A stretch of 62,571 nt of DNA from Desulfobacteraceae bacterium (GTDB lineage Bacteria > Desulfobacterota > Desulfobacteria > Desulfobacterales > SURF-7): contig QZKS01000030.1 of NCBI GenBank assembly GCA_003599865.1, positions 1 through 62,571 of the forward strand, in the 5' to 3' direction. Shown here in pieces: positions 35,604 through 44,933 of this stretch (its first letter is position 1; the number at the start of each line of letters is the position of its first letter). The notes under the pieces were generated by a model. It did no database searches and was not told the DNA's origin. It saw only the letters and a list, made by a program, of their open reading frames with translations. The position numbers were made by a program, and so were the translations under genes.

Positions 35604-36839
35604 CTATGATTTTTTCTTTTTCTTTTTTTTCTTCTCCCACTCCTCCTGCTCCCGGATCAGATCCTCGATGCTTGCATTGTCAGGGAGACTGTCAATGGTC
35701 ATGGAATATTCTTTTTTACTGATGGTTATCTCTTCGATTGGTTTGTTCAACAATTTCTGAATGGCGTCCAGCTTTTCCTTCTCTTCCCGGCTGCAAAAGG
35801 ATATGGCATCTCCCTTGTTGAATCCGCGGCCGGTCCTTCCGATCCGATGGACATAGTTCTCCGGATCATCCGGGATGTCGTAGTTGATCACAAAATGGAC
35901 ATCCGGGATATCGATTCCCCTGGCACTCACATCCGTGGCAATCAGGATATTGCTTTCCCCTTTTTTGAACCCTTCCATGACAAGGGTTCTCTGGGCCTGT
36001 TCTTTCTCCCCATGGATGGCGGAAGCCTTTATTCCGGAACGTTCCATGGCTTTTACTACCCTTTCGGCCCGGACGCGCGTCCGCACGAATACGATCAGTC
36101 TGCTGTCCGGATGTTCGTTGATAAATCGTTCCAGAAAAAACCGCTTGTCATCCATTTCCACAAACATGACATAGTGGGAAACATTTTTGGAGACCGGATC
36201 ATCCGGAGAGATCTGGATGCGGATTGCCGTGCTTTTCACCTGGGAATAGGCAAGCTGTTTGATCTCCTTATTGATGGTGGCCGAGAAAAAAAGGGTCTGG
36301 TGTCTGTGGGCAAGTATTTTTTTGACGCACTGGATATCCTTGATGAATCCTTTTTCCAGCATCCGGTCTGCTTCATCCAGGACAAGGGTATGAATGCCCC
36401 GGATATCAATATGCCGCTGGTGGATCAGGTCGAACATCCGTCCCGGTGTAGCGATCAGAATATCAATACCGGCCTGCAGTTTCTGGATCTGGGCATGCTG
36501 TTCGACCCCGCCGTATACCACAACGGTTTTTACCTTGGTGTGCCGGGACAACCGGTTGAAAACATCACCGATCTGCAAGGCCAGCTCCCTGGTGGGAACC
36601 ATGACCAGGCACTTGATGCCTGTCGAGCGCTTGCTGGTTTTATAGCGATGAATTTTATCAATCACCGGAATGGCAAACGCAAGGGTTTTGCCTGTTCCGG
36701 TCTGGGCAATGGCAAGGACATCCTCGCCTTTCAGGATGGACGGGATGGATTTATACTGGATATCCGTAGGTTTCTTGAATCCCAGCCCGGTAAGATTGAT
36801 TTTGATATCTTCCGAGATATGGTATTGGTCAAATTTCAT
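35604..36839 (-). CDS. DEAD-box RNA helicase (RhlE-like), second copy
   Basis: A 411-residue helicase with the full motif set: PTDIQYKSIP, AQTGTGKT (~45-52), PTRELALQ, DEADRML (~155), FSATINKE, and YVHRIGRTGRG (~330). The last residues are an almost pure lysine tail. It is distinct in sequence from the convergent copy at 34295, so it is not a recent tandem duplicate. It is probably monocistronic; AGGGGGTG precedes the ATG. The role in RNA remodelling is inferred from family membership. Confidence 0.93.
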   Translation of the reverse strand: MKFDQYHISEDIKINLTGLGFKKPTDIQYKSIPSILKGEDVLAIAQTGTGKTLAFAIPVIDKIHRYKTSKRSTGIKCLVMVPTRELALQIGDVFNRLSRHTKVKTVVVYGGVEQHAQIQKLQAGIDILIATPGRMFDLIHQRHIDIRGIHTLVLDEADRMLEKGFIKDIQCVKKILAHRHQTLFFSATINKEIKQLAYSQVKSTAIRIQISPDDPVSKNVSHYVMFVEMDDKRFFLERFINEHPDSRLIVFVRTRVRAERVVKAMERSGIKASAIHGEKEQAQRTLVMEGFKKGESNILIATDVSARGIDIPDVHFVINYDIPDDPENYVHRIGRTGRGFNKGDAISFCSREEKEKLDAIQKLLNKPIEEITISKKEYSMTIDSLPDNASIEDLIREQEEWEKKKKKKKKS

Positions 36840-37044
36840 GGCACCCCCTGTTTTGATTTAAGAAAAAATTTCATTTGCCGGGAATATACCGCTTGCCGGG
36901 ACAATTCACAATTGTTCTTTATCAAAAAACGATAAGCCCCTAAAAAAGTCTTAATTCCGTGGTGATAAAATCAATTTCAAAAATTCGAATTTTATGGTAG
37001 GATTCTGAAATAATTTAAATTCCAACCATCATTGCGATAACAGA

Positions 37045-39387
37045 ATGCCTGAAAAACCAACATACGAAGATGGGGTAAACCAGTGCAAGGCACTTGAAGC
37101 GGAAAACAGCCGTCTCCGGCAGGAAACCATTCACCTGAAGCTTTTTAAAAGCGCTGTTGAAGCCGCATCCGATGCCATCGGCATGGCGACGGCCGAAGGA
37201 TATCACTGGTACCAGAACAACGCCTTTGATGAACTTTTCGGGGATATCGGCAGCAATCCCACGGCAACCCTTTATGTGGATGAAAAAGTCGGTATAGATG
37301 TGTTCCGGACCATTATGGCAGGACGGGAATGGATCGGTGATGTTTTGATGCATGGCCGCAGCGGCGGAATTCTGGACATTCATTTGCGCGCTTACCCGTT
37401 TAAGGATAAAAACGGAAAGGTTCTGGGTCTGGTTGGCGTGCATACCGATATTACCCGTCAGAAGAAGGTGGAATCCGCCTTGCTGGAAAGTGAATCCCGT
37501 TTGAAAAAAGCCCAGGCTGTTGCAAAAATCGGAAGCTGGGAATACGATTTCAGCACCAATGAAATCTGGGGGTCCAAAGAAGCGGCTTCCATTCTGGGCA
37601 TCGAGGGTCGCGAATCCGTATTGCCGTTATCGCGTGTGGAAAACCTGATTGTGGAAAGCGGGAAGGTTCAGCAGAATCTGCATAAGATATTAGAGAAAAA
37701 CAGGGCATATGATCTTACATTCAAGGCCAGGCGGGAAAATGACGGAGAGGAAATCTGGATTCATCTGACAGCCGAGGGAATCAAGGACAAAGGGGAATCG
37801 TTCAAGGTGATCGGTATCCTTCAGGATGTTACCGATCAGCAGCGAACAGCCGGAGCACTCCGGGAAAGCCGGGAGCGTCTGCATGCGATCTTTGAAGCAA
37901 CGCCCGATCCCATTGTGGTTTACAACCGGGAGGGTCACCCGGAGTTTATCAACCTGGCTTTTCAGGAAGTTTTTGGATGGACGTTTGATGAGTTGCAGGG
38001 AAAGATTATTCCCTTTGTGCCGGAAGATCAGAAAACGGTTTCCATTCGTGAAATTGAAAAGCTGTATCAGACGGAGATTCCGGCCCGATTTGAAACAAGG
38101 CGTCTGACAAAGAGCGGAAAAATACTGGATGTCCTGATCAGCGCTTCGGTGATCAAGGGGATAAAAGGGGAGCATGCCGGCATGGTCGTGAATATATCCG
38201 ACATGACCGAACGGAAGAAACAGGCGGCTCAGTTCCGGCAGGCGCAGAAAATGGAAGCCATCGGTACGCTTGCCGGAGGCATTGCCCATGATTTCAATAA
38301 TATTCTCAGTGCGGTGATGGGATATTCGGAGTTGGCATTATACAAGGCAAAAGACGGAAAACCCAACCGGAAGGAACTGGAAAAAGTGCTGAAAGCCGCT
38401 GAAAGAGCCACCGATCTGGTCCAGCAGATCCTGAATTTCAGCCGGCAGGCGGAAAAGAAAATTTCAGCCGTCCATATCAAACCGATCATCAGGGAAGCCT
38501 TGAAACTGATGAGAGCATCCCTGCCCGCGACCATCGAAATCCGGCAGGAAATGGATGGATCTTTTGGAAAAATCAATGCGGATGCCACGCAGATTCATCA
38601 GATTATCATGAATTTATGTGTCAATGCCGGTCATGCCATGGGGGACAGCGGAGGAATACTGCGGGTCTCCCTGCAGGAAATGGATCACATTGATGCCGGT
38701 ACATCCTCGTTTTCCGAACTTACGCCCGGCCGATATCAGAAAATCTCCGTATCCGATACCGGACACGGTATTCCAAAAGCCGATATGGAACGTATTTTTG
38801 ATCCGTTTTTTACGACCAAGGAAAAAGGAAAGGGCACGGGAATGGGCCTGGCGGTCGTCCACGGCATTGTTCAAAGCTACGGAGGGGCAATTTCCGTAGA
38901 CAGCGAACCGGGGAAAGGTTCTACATTCAATATCTTTCTTCCGGTAGATGCTTCGATACCCTTATTGAACGCGGATCAGGAGAAAGGGATTCCCCTTCCC
39001 ACCGGAAATGAAAATATCCTGCTGATCGATGACGAAGAAACCCTGGTGGATATCGGAAGGCGGATGATCGAACGTCTCGGGTATCAGGTGACGGCATTCC
39101 AGTCCGGAACAGCCGCCCTGGAAGCGTTCAGGGCCAGGCCAAATCAATTCGATCTTGTGATCACGGATCAGACCATGCCGAAAATAACCGGCGCGCAACT
39201 GGCCCATGAAATGCTTTGCATCCGTCCGACGCTGCCGATCATCCTTTGCACCGGATACAGCGCCCAGATATCGGATGAGATGATCAAAAAAATAGGCATC
39301 AAACGAATGATCATGAAACCGTTTCTTGCGAAAGATGTCGCTGTCGCCATCCGCGAGCTGCTGGACGGCATTCCGGATATCGTTTAA
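37045..39387 (+). CDS. PAS-domain hybrid histidine kinase
   Basis: A 780-residue cytoplasmic sensor kinase. It has three PAS-type domains (~25-140, ~150-275 and ~280-395, each closing with a PAC-like segment such as [13 protein letters not shown]). The HisKA phospho-acceptor region follows ([16 protein letters not shown], ~411-426), then an HATPase_c domain ([29 protein letters not shown]) and a C-terminal receiver. The receiver's phosphorylatable Asp is in [10 protein letters not shown] (~710). No transmembrane span is seen. No response regulator gene is adjacent, so the partner is elsewhere. Confidence 0.93.
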   Translation: MPEKPTYEDGVNQCKALEAENSRLRQETIHLKLFKSAVEAASDAIGMATAEGYHWYQNNAFDELFGDIGSNPTATLYVDEKVGIDVFRTIMAGREWIGDVLMHGRSGGILDIHLRAYPFKDKNGKVLGLVGVHTDITRQKKVESALLESESRLKKAQAVAKIGSWEYDFSTNEIWGSKEAASILGIEGRESVLPLSRVENLIVESGKVQQNLHKILEKNRAYDLTFKARRENDGEEIWIHLTAEGIKDKGESFKVIGILQDVTDQQRTAGALRESRERLHAIFEATPDPIVVYNREGHPEFINLAFQEVFGWTFDELQGKIIPFVPEDQKTVSIREIEKLYQTEIPARFETRRLTKSGKILDVLISASVIKGIKGEHAGMVVNISDMTERKKQAAQFRQAQKMEAIGTLAGGIAHDFNNILSAVMGYSELALYKAKDGKPNRKELEKVLKAAERATDLVQQILNFSRQAEKKISAVHIKPIIREALKLMRASLPATIEIRQEMDGSFGKINADATQIHQIIMNLCVNAGHAMGDSGGILRVSLQEMDHIDAGTSSFSELTPGRYQKISVSDTGHGIPKADMERIFDPFFTTKEKGKGTGMGLAVVHGIVQSYGGAISVDSEPGKGSTFNIFLPVDASIPLLNADQEKGIPLPTGNENILLIDDEETLVDIGRRMIERLGYQVTAFQSGTAALEAFRARPNQFDLVITDQTMPKITGAQLAHEMLCIRPTLPIILCTGYSAQISDEMIKKIGIKRMIMKPFLAKDVAVAIRELLDGIPDIV

Positions 39388-39394
39388 GCTTCCT

Positions 39395-41152
39395 TCACAA
39401 CGAACCGGCCGCGCTGTTTTCATAGGTCCAGTCACCCCAGACCTGATCGATGATTTTGAACAGCAGCGGCTGGATGACTTCTTCGGCAGTCCTGCCGTAC
39501 AGAAAATCCACATGTTTGGTGTCGGAGATAATAAAGTCGATCAACTGGCTTTTTTCCGGAAGGATTTCGACTTTATTCAGATCGTCGACCGTTTCAATCC
39601 GGTAAACCCGTTTGTAACGATGGGGATAATAACGGCTGTATTTGATGTTTTTCGGGCTGGAAACCGGGTCCGTAGTGCTCCAGAAGTGGAACAGCGGGAT
39701 ATCGGCCGGAAAAGCATCCGCATGTCTGGAATAGTTTAGCCTGGTTTCATCCATTCGTTTAAAGCCTTCTCCATTATAAATGGCTTTGAGGATCTGAAAT
39801 CCCATACCCAGAGGTACGGATTCCATTGCTTTGGCCAGATATTGCTGCGCAAACTCCTTGTCATCCAAATGATTTTCCGGATTGACCAGGAAATTCAGGT
39901 TGCCGATATTATGATTCAGGATAAAGCGATTGATCTGTTTCAGGACGGGCGGCTGGGTCATGAGCCAGAAGACTTCCTGAATCGGAACATAGCGAAGCCG
40001 CAGCATGCGGGCAAGATGGTTAAGCCACAACCCGGAGGGAAATACCAGGTGGGTATTTTTTTTGAAAAATTTGGGTGATCCCAGGGTGATGATCCCTTTT
40101 ACCATGGACAGGTTTTGATCCGCCTCCTGTTCATCCGGCAGAATCCGGTCCAGAATCGTTCTGCCGGCCTGGCTCAGGGTTTGATTGTCTTTCAGGTTTT
40201 TTCGAAGGCCCCAGTTCAGGACCATATTTTCCGAGATGATTCCGCCCATACTGTGCCCCATCAGGATAGACGGCTTGCCTTTACTGCGCGCGTGGATAAA
40301 TTTGACTACGGTAGGAAGGTCATGGTCGATCAGGGTGTCGATGGTGTAATAGGGATCGAATTTTCCCTCATTGATGCCTACCCCCCGGGGATCGAACAGA
40401 TAGGTCCAGTACCCCATATCCGCAAAATCCTTGGCAATGGAATAGCGGTTGCTCAGGTTATAGCAGCGGCTGTTGTTCGCAAAACCGGGTACCAGCAAAA
40501 CGGATGGCCGGTTGTCGGCCATGGTGACGGATTCGATGCTGACCAGGCGCTGAAATCCAATCTCTTTTCCGTCGCTGGTGTAATCTTTGTAATAGACGAT
40601 TTCATAATCCCCGCGCCCGTTAAATTCCTTCTCATCGATCCTGCTTTCAAAATAAGCAGGCGCTTTCTTTACCTGAAGCGCTTCCCGCAGAATCACCCTG
40701 CGCGAAGCCTCCTCCAGAATGGCATCCAGATGGATTTCTTCGATTTTAAACTGGTTGCGCACGAGACGGATCAGTTCCTCCCGGTTCAGAATAATCACGT
40801 CTTCGGTCAGAACCAGGCGCCGGCGATGCACCTCTTCCATGAGAATATGCTTGATGGCCTTTCGGGGAATCCGTTTTCTGGTGGTTTTGAGAAAGATGTG
40901 ATACAGGGTCAGCGCCAGTTTTGCAGCAGCCCGGTTCCGGATCTGCTCCTGGGTTTCCAGCATCTGACTGGATATGGGCAGGCCCATGCTGAGCTGCCCT
41001 TTTTGAAAATTGCTGTACAGATTATAGCCGGCATTCACCATTTTTGTGGGAATATCATTCAGGATAGTTTGTACAACCTGTTTTGGCAAGAGTGTAATTT
41101 TTTTCAGAAAGCTTTTTTTCTTTTTTTTCACTGCGGGAAAACCTTTTTCCAT
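39395..41152 (-). CDS. Large alpha/beta-hydrolase (lipase/PHB-synthase-like)
   Basis: A 585-residue protein. The first ~190 residues are basic and helical and have no clear family match. The C-terminal ~390 residues are an alpha/beta-hydrolase, with SVLLVPGFANNSRCYNLS (~217-234), DPRGVGINEG (~258) and the nucleophile elbow GHSMGG (~300). Asp and His candidates are STTDPVSSP (~510) and ISDTKHVDFLYG (~553). The layout recalls eukaryote-type acid lipases and PhaC-like enzymes, suggesting ester hydrolysis of a hydrophobic substrate. No signal peptide is evident. It is convergent with the kinase gene. Confidence 0.82.
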   Translation of the reverse strand: MEKGFPAVKKKKKSFLKKITLLPKQVVQTILNDIPTKMVNAGYNLYSNFQKGQLSMGLPISSQMLETQEQIRNRAAAKLALTLYHIFLKTTRKRIPRKAIKHILMEEVHRRRLVLTEDVIILNREELIRLVRNQFKIEEIHLDAILEEASRRVILREALQVKKAPAYFESRIDEKEFNGRGDYEIVYYKDYTSDGKEIGFQRLVSIESVTMADNRPSVLLVPGFANNSRCYNLSNRYSIAKDFADMGYWTYLFDPRGVGINEGKFDPYYTIDTLIDHDLPTVVKFIHARSKGKPSILMGHSMGGIISENMVLNWGLRKNLKDNQTLSQAGRTILDRILPDEQEADQNLSMVKGIITLGSPKFFKKNTHLVFPSGLWLNHLARMLRLRYVPIQEVFWLMTQPPVLKQINRFILNHNIGNLNFLVNPENHLDDKEFAQQYLAKAMESVPLGMGFQILKAIYNGEGFKRMDETRLNYSRHADAFPADIPLFHFWSTTDPVSSPKNIKYSRYYPHRYKRVYRIETVDDLNKVEILPEKSQLIDFIISDTKHVDFLYGRTAEEVIQPLLFKIIDQVWGDWTYENSAAGSL

Positions 41153-41375
41153 TCCATGTGTTAACCAAATGCAATCCGTGATGTTCCGGAATCATTACCC
41201 CGGAACAGGGATAGAATAAATGGATTTTTCGATAAATTCAAGAATTGTCGACAAAATGAACCGAAAGCGGACAAAAAAAGATTGGATGATGGCGGTATGT
41301 TTTGCAAAGCAAGTGTGGGTCATTCGTGCCCGCCTTTGAGAATCGCGGGCACGAATGACATTGCGGTTATTCAAA

Positions 41376-43556
41376 TCACGGGGCTGTAATACGTCCCATG
41401 GCAATACCTTCACTGCCATAGACGGCCTCCGGAATTCCTGCTCCGAAAGCACCGCCCAGATATTTCCACAGCGGCATCCATTCTTTCAGCTCCTGCATGC
41501 CGGGTGCCGCCGGATCGGCATCGATTCGGCACGGCAAATAATCTGCCGGATCACCCATATTGATGGGGTCGCCGTTTGCATGCTTGGGAACGATGGGAAG
41601 CAGGCCGTAGCTTGCAGTCGTGATCACATGCATCATCTGCATGGCGTAGAGGTCAACCACGCATCTGTAGAGATCGGTGCCGGCAAGATCCAGTTCCGTA
41701 TCACAGGAGGTGCAGATAGGATCATCAAAGTTACAAAGTTTTACACTGGATACTCCCTGAAGATAGGGCGCCATCGCAATGTTATATTCCACCCGGACGC
41801 CGGAGAAATTCAGGTAGTAATCGGACCCGAGCTGGGGCGCCAGTGTCAGTCCGGCTTCCAGGACATTCCGGATTTCACCGGCTGTCAGGTACACGGACAT
41901 GAGTGGATAACCCGGAAGCGGCTGGTTCTGATCCGGCGAGATGCCGAGCGGCAGGGTGTTATAGATATCCGCAAAGGTGATCACCCCGGTTTTACCCGGA
42001 TCGATGTTGTGACGGATCACCCCGCTGGGTACGACACTGAACGCAAAGGGTGTCTGGTCGGCAGAATAGAATACAAGCTGGGTGGAGATGGCCCGGTTTG
42101 CATCAGCCACCAGGTTTCCGAGAGTGGATTCCTGCAATGTCCGCAGGGTCAGGCTGAAATCGGTTCCGGATATGGGAGAACCCAGCTCCACACCCAGGGG
42201 GGCCAGACCGGCATTGATTCCGTCATTGTAAAGTCCGATCATGCCCTGCACATAGGGGTCACCCGGGATGGTGTCGTCGATGGTGATCAGGGTGAATTTC
42301 GAATCCACAATCCGGCCCTGGGAGATGCTGTAGGCAACATCCATCCGGCTGATATATCTGCCATATGCGCCGGGTGAAAAGATCAATGTTCCGGATTCAT
42401 TGAAGGCCTCGTGTGTGGCCGTATGCTCATGCCCGGATGCAATCAGATCGATTCCATCCACACCATTGGCCAGGTTGGCATCCTCACCCTCCCCGGAACT
42501 GCTGACGCCTGTGTGGGACAGTGCGATGATCAACTGGGCCTGATCGCTGTTTTTCATTTCATCCACCTGACTCTGGATAAAATCAAAATCATGATTGAAT
42601 GTAACAGGCGGGGCTATGGGAGCTTTTTCGTCCGCATCTTCTCCCATCAATCCCAGAAGACCGACCTTCAGGCCGTTGTCCAGTTCGATGACGCTTTTGC
42701 CGCTGATTCTGCCGATTCCTTTAAAATATTCCAGTCCGTCATCGGATGTACCGGCTTCACCGTCCGTCACCATATTGGTGGCAAGAACAGGTGTGGAAAA
42801 GCCATTGGTGAAAGCATTGTTCAGCAGCATGGAGAGACCGGCCGGAGACCAGTCAAACTCATGATTGCCAAGGGTGACGGCGTCATATCCCATCATGGTG
42901 AAAAACTGGAAGGCAAGGGGATCGGCCGCGGTCAGGTCGTAGTTGGTTCCCATCAGGAAGTCGCCGGAATCCAGCAGCATGACCGGAACATCTTTGGCTG
43001 CCTGCTCGGCCCGGACCTGGTTGATCACGGTGGCAATCCTTGCATATCCGCCGGTCACGTCATCATCATTCAGCGTATCCGGAGAGTAATCCAGAAAAGG
43101 ACCGTATCCCACGGCATGGTGATGGAGATCCGAGGTTTGAAGGACGGTGACAAGGACCGTATCCTGGTCTCCGCCTTCCCTGACCTGGAATATCCTGGCA
43201 TCAACGTCCTTTCTGCCGGATTCGTTTCTTGTGGTTGTGGTCAGGAGATTCAATCCGGCGAGAAAAAACTCACCCGGCTCTTTGATCTGTAAACCGTCTG
43301 ACGGTTCGATAAAGGCTCTCATGCCGTTTTCCACCGGTTCAAACTTGCCGGTAATATCATGGGAAAGATTGAGGTATGCCCGAAATGTTTCCGGCACCGC
43401 CCCGTCTTCAAACTGAATCAGGATTTCAACCGGTTCAAAATACAGGGTCTGTAAGGATGCGGGTTTTTCGATAGTTGCCACATCAACAGCATGCGCTTGC
43501 ATGGGCAGTAAAACAGCCATGCCGATCATGAATAACCATAAAAACGTTTTTCGCAT
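41376..43556 (-). CDS. Secreted bifunctional metallophosphatase/5'-nucleotidase
   Basis: A 726-residue exported protein with signal peptide MRKTFLWLFMIGMAVLLPMQ ending at AHA. An N-terminal ~120-residue beta-rich segment of unknown type precedes the calcineurin-like phosphoesterase domain: QTSDLHHHA, LDSGDFLMGT, LGNHEFDWSPAG, ALSHTG and SGHEHTATH. The C-terminal 5'-nucleotidase domain follows (STLGNLVADANRA). It would release phosphate from nucleotides in the periplasm. AAAGGAGG precedes the ATG at 43556; an in-frame extension upstream lacks a signal peptide. Confidence 0.92.
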   Translation of the reverse strand: MRKTFLWLFMIGMAVLLPMQAHAVDVATIEKPASLQTLYFEPVEILIQFEDGAVPETFRAYLNLSHDITGKFEPVENGMRAFIEPSDGLQIKEPGEFFLAGLNLLTTTTRNESGRKDVDARIFQVREGGDQDTVLVTVLQTSDLHHHAVGYGPFLDYSPDTLNDDDVTGGYARIATVINQVRAEQAAKDVPVMLLDSGDFLMGTNYDLTAADPLAFQFFTMMGYDAVTLGNHEFDWSPAGLSMLLNNAFTNGFSTPVLATNMVTDGEAGTSDDGLEYFKGIGRISGKSVIELDNGLKVGLLGLMGEDADEKAPIAPPVTFNHDFDFIQSQVDEMKNSDQAQLIIALSHTGVSSSGEGEDANLANGVDGIDLIASGHEHTATHEAFNESGTLIFSPGAYGRYISRMDVAYSISQGRIVDSKFTLITIDDTIPGDPYVQGMIGLYNDGINAGLAPLGVELGSPISGTDFSLTLRTLQESTLGNLVADANRAISTQLVFYSADQTPFAFSVVPSGVIRHNIDPGKTGVITFADIYNTLPLGISPDQNQPLPGYPLMSVYLTAGEIRNVLEAGLTLAPQLGSDYYLNFSGVRVEYNIAMAPYLQGVSSVKLCNFDDPICTSCDTELDLAGTDLYRCVVDLYAMQMMHVITTASYGLLPIVPKHANGDPINMGDPADYLPCRIDADPAAPGMQELKEWMPLWKYLGGAFGAGIPEAVYGSEGIAMGRITAP

Positions 43557-43640
43557 AGAGCCTCCTTTCACGTTAAAAAGTTTTATCAGCCGGGCAAAAC
43601 CAGGAGTAAAGAATACCGTAGTGCATTGTTGCCCATCAAT

Positions 43641-43676
43641 GAAAAAGCCGGGCAACCCTTATCCAGTCAGCCCGGC
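43641..43676 (-). terminator. Rho-independent terminator of the sensor/MFS operon
   Basis: On the minus strand GCCGGGC (43676-43670) pairs with GCCCGGC (43653-43647), followed by TTTTTC. It lies about 130 bases after the stop of the TPR gene, so it should end the five-gene transcript and insulate the 5'-nucleotidase gene. Confidence 0.65.
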
Positions 43677-43805
43677 AAATTCCACTATTGTTCAGATATT
43701 ATGGATAAAACCATAGTTTGTATGGATAAACAGCGTTTATCGCATGGAAAAGGATTTGTCAAGTCGAATGATACTGTTTCCGGCTGTTTATTCCCACCCC
43801 TTTTT

Positions 43806-44927
43806 TTATTTACAGAATCCTTTGCTTGTAAGATAGTTCATGGCCTTGCAAAGCCCTAAATCGCAGGCTTTTTTCGCATTGCCGCAGATTCGTTCCAGCT
43901 CATTCAATTCCAGAAGAATGCTTTCCCGGTCTTGCATGTTTTGGGAGAGTTCCGGAGAAAGCCGGAGCACCTGGCTGAAATCGTTCAAGGCCCTTTGATA
44001 CTGATACAGATTTTTATATGCTGCGCCCCGGAAAAGATAGGTATACACCTTGTCCGGCTGAATCCGTATCGCCTGATTAAAATCCTCTATGGCTTTCCAG
44101 TATTCCGCAAGATGATAGTTGGCGATTCCCCGGTTGTTGTAGGCAGCCGCGTAATCGGCATCCATCCGGATGGCTGCGTCATAGTCTTTGATGGCGCGGT
44201 TTATCCGGTCCAGGTTGAAATATGCCGTCCCCCGGTTGTTGTAGGCCTTGGGATTGGATTTGTCGAGCTGAAGACTTTTGTCCAGGTATTCGACAGCCTT
44301 GTATGGATCGGCATATTTGCCGTTCTGCCACAGACCAACGGCTTTGCGATTCCATTCCGCGGCGGTCAGAGCCTTGATGGTTGTACTGTATTGCTTTTCC
44401 AGCTCCTCTTTTTGAGGAGGAACTGCCTGGCCGGGCTGCTGCTGAAGCGCCTGGTTCTGTTTTTCCAGGTTCCGGATGATGTCGAGCAGTTCTACTTCCC
44501 GCTGCTGAATTTCATGATATTTTTCGATCAGGGTCTGATCTTCGGCCAATGTCTGCATCTTTTTTTCAAGCGTGGTGCTGTCCACTTCCAGTTGCAGGAC
44601 AAGGATGATGCCGAAGCCGTCTTCCGTGGCGTAATTTTTTTGGGAAACGATTTCCGACCGGACAATTCCGGAAGCAACTGCCGTGATTTCATCTTTTTTC
44701 AGCCTGAAGTTTTCGACAACCGTCAGGGATTCAATATAGGTTCCGGCTTTTTCCAGGGCTTCCAGCTTGGCTTTGGCAATGGCAGCGATTCGGGCATCAT
44801 CCGGCGACTGGCTTCCGGAAAAGGGTTGGTCAACTTCCTGAGAAAACTGTTTCCGTTCCGCGTGAGATGCCGTGGCCAACAGGAAGAAAAGGGCGGTGAG
44901 CAGAACTGTTTTTTGAATCCATACCAT
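43806..44927 (-). CDS. Secreted FlgT-N-like / TPR protein
   Basis: About 373 residues with a signal peptide (VLLTALFFLLATASHA). Residues ~25-125 resemble the LPP20/FlgT N-terminal fold (IAAIAKAKLEALEKAGTYIE, then TAVASGIVRSEIVSQK). A coiled coil follows (~130-170), then at least four TPR units (NPKAYNNRGTAYFNLDRINR, YAAAYNNRGIANYHLAEYWK and relatives), so it is probably a periplasmic scaffold. I favour the ATG at 44927; a TTG at 44933 sits 2 codons upstream. It is the last gene of the five-gene operon and begins within 10 bases of the MFS gene's stop. Confidence 0.85.
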   Translation of the reverse strand: MVWIQKTVLLTALFFLLATASHAERKQFSQEVDQPFSGSQSPDDARIAAIAKAKLEALEKAGTYIESLTVVENFRLKKDEITAVASGIVRSEIVSQKNYATEDGFGIILVLQLEVDSTTLEKKMQTLAEDQTLIEKYHEIQQREVELLDIIRNLEKQNQALQQQPGQAVPPQKEELEKQYSTTIKALTAAEWNRKAVGLWQNGKYADPYKAVEYLDKSLQLDKSNPKAYNNRGTAYFNLDRINRAIKDYDAAIRMDADYAAAYNNRGIANYHLAEYWKAIEDFNQAIRIQPDKVYTYLFRGAAYKNLYQYQRALNDFSQVLRLSPELSQNMQDRESILLELNELERICGNAKKACDLGLCKAMNYLTSKGFCK

Positions 44928-44933
44928 AAACAA

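Noticed and set aside
35847-36935. Plus-strand open frame of 362 codons
   Set aside because: Antisense to a complete DEAD-box helicase.
40115-41164. Plus-strand open frame of 349 codons
   Set aside because: Antisense to the alpha/beta-hydrolase; no ribosome site or domain.
43647-43676. Riboswitch in the 5'-nucleotidase leader
   Set aside because: The hairpin is simple, followed by T5, and fits a terminator of the preceding operon; I found no conserved riboswitch core.
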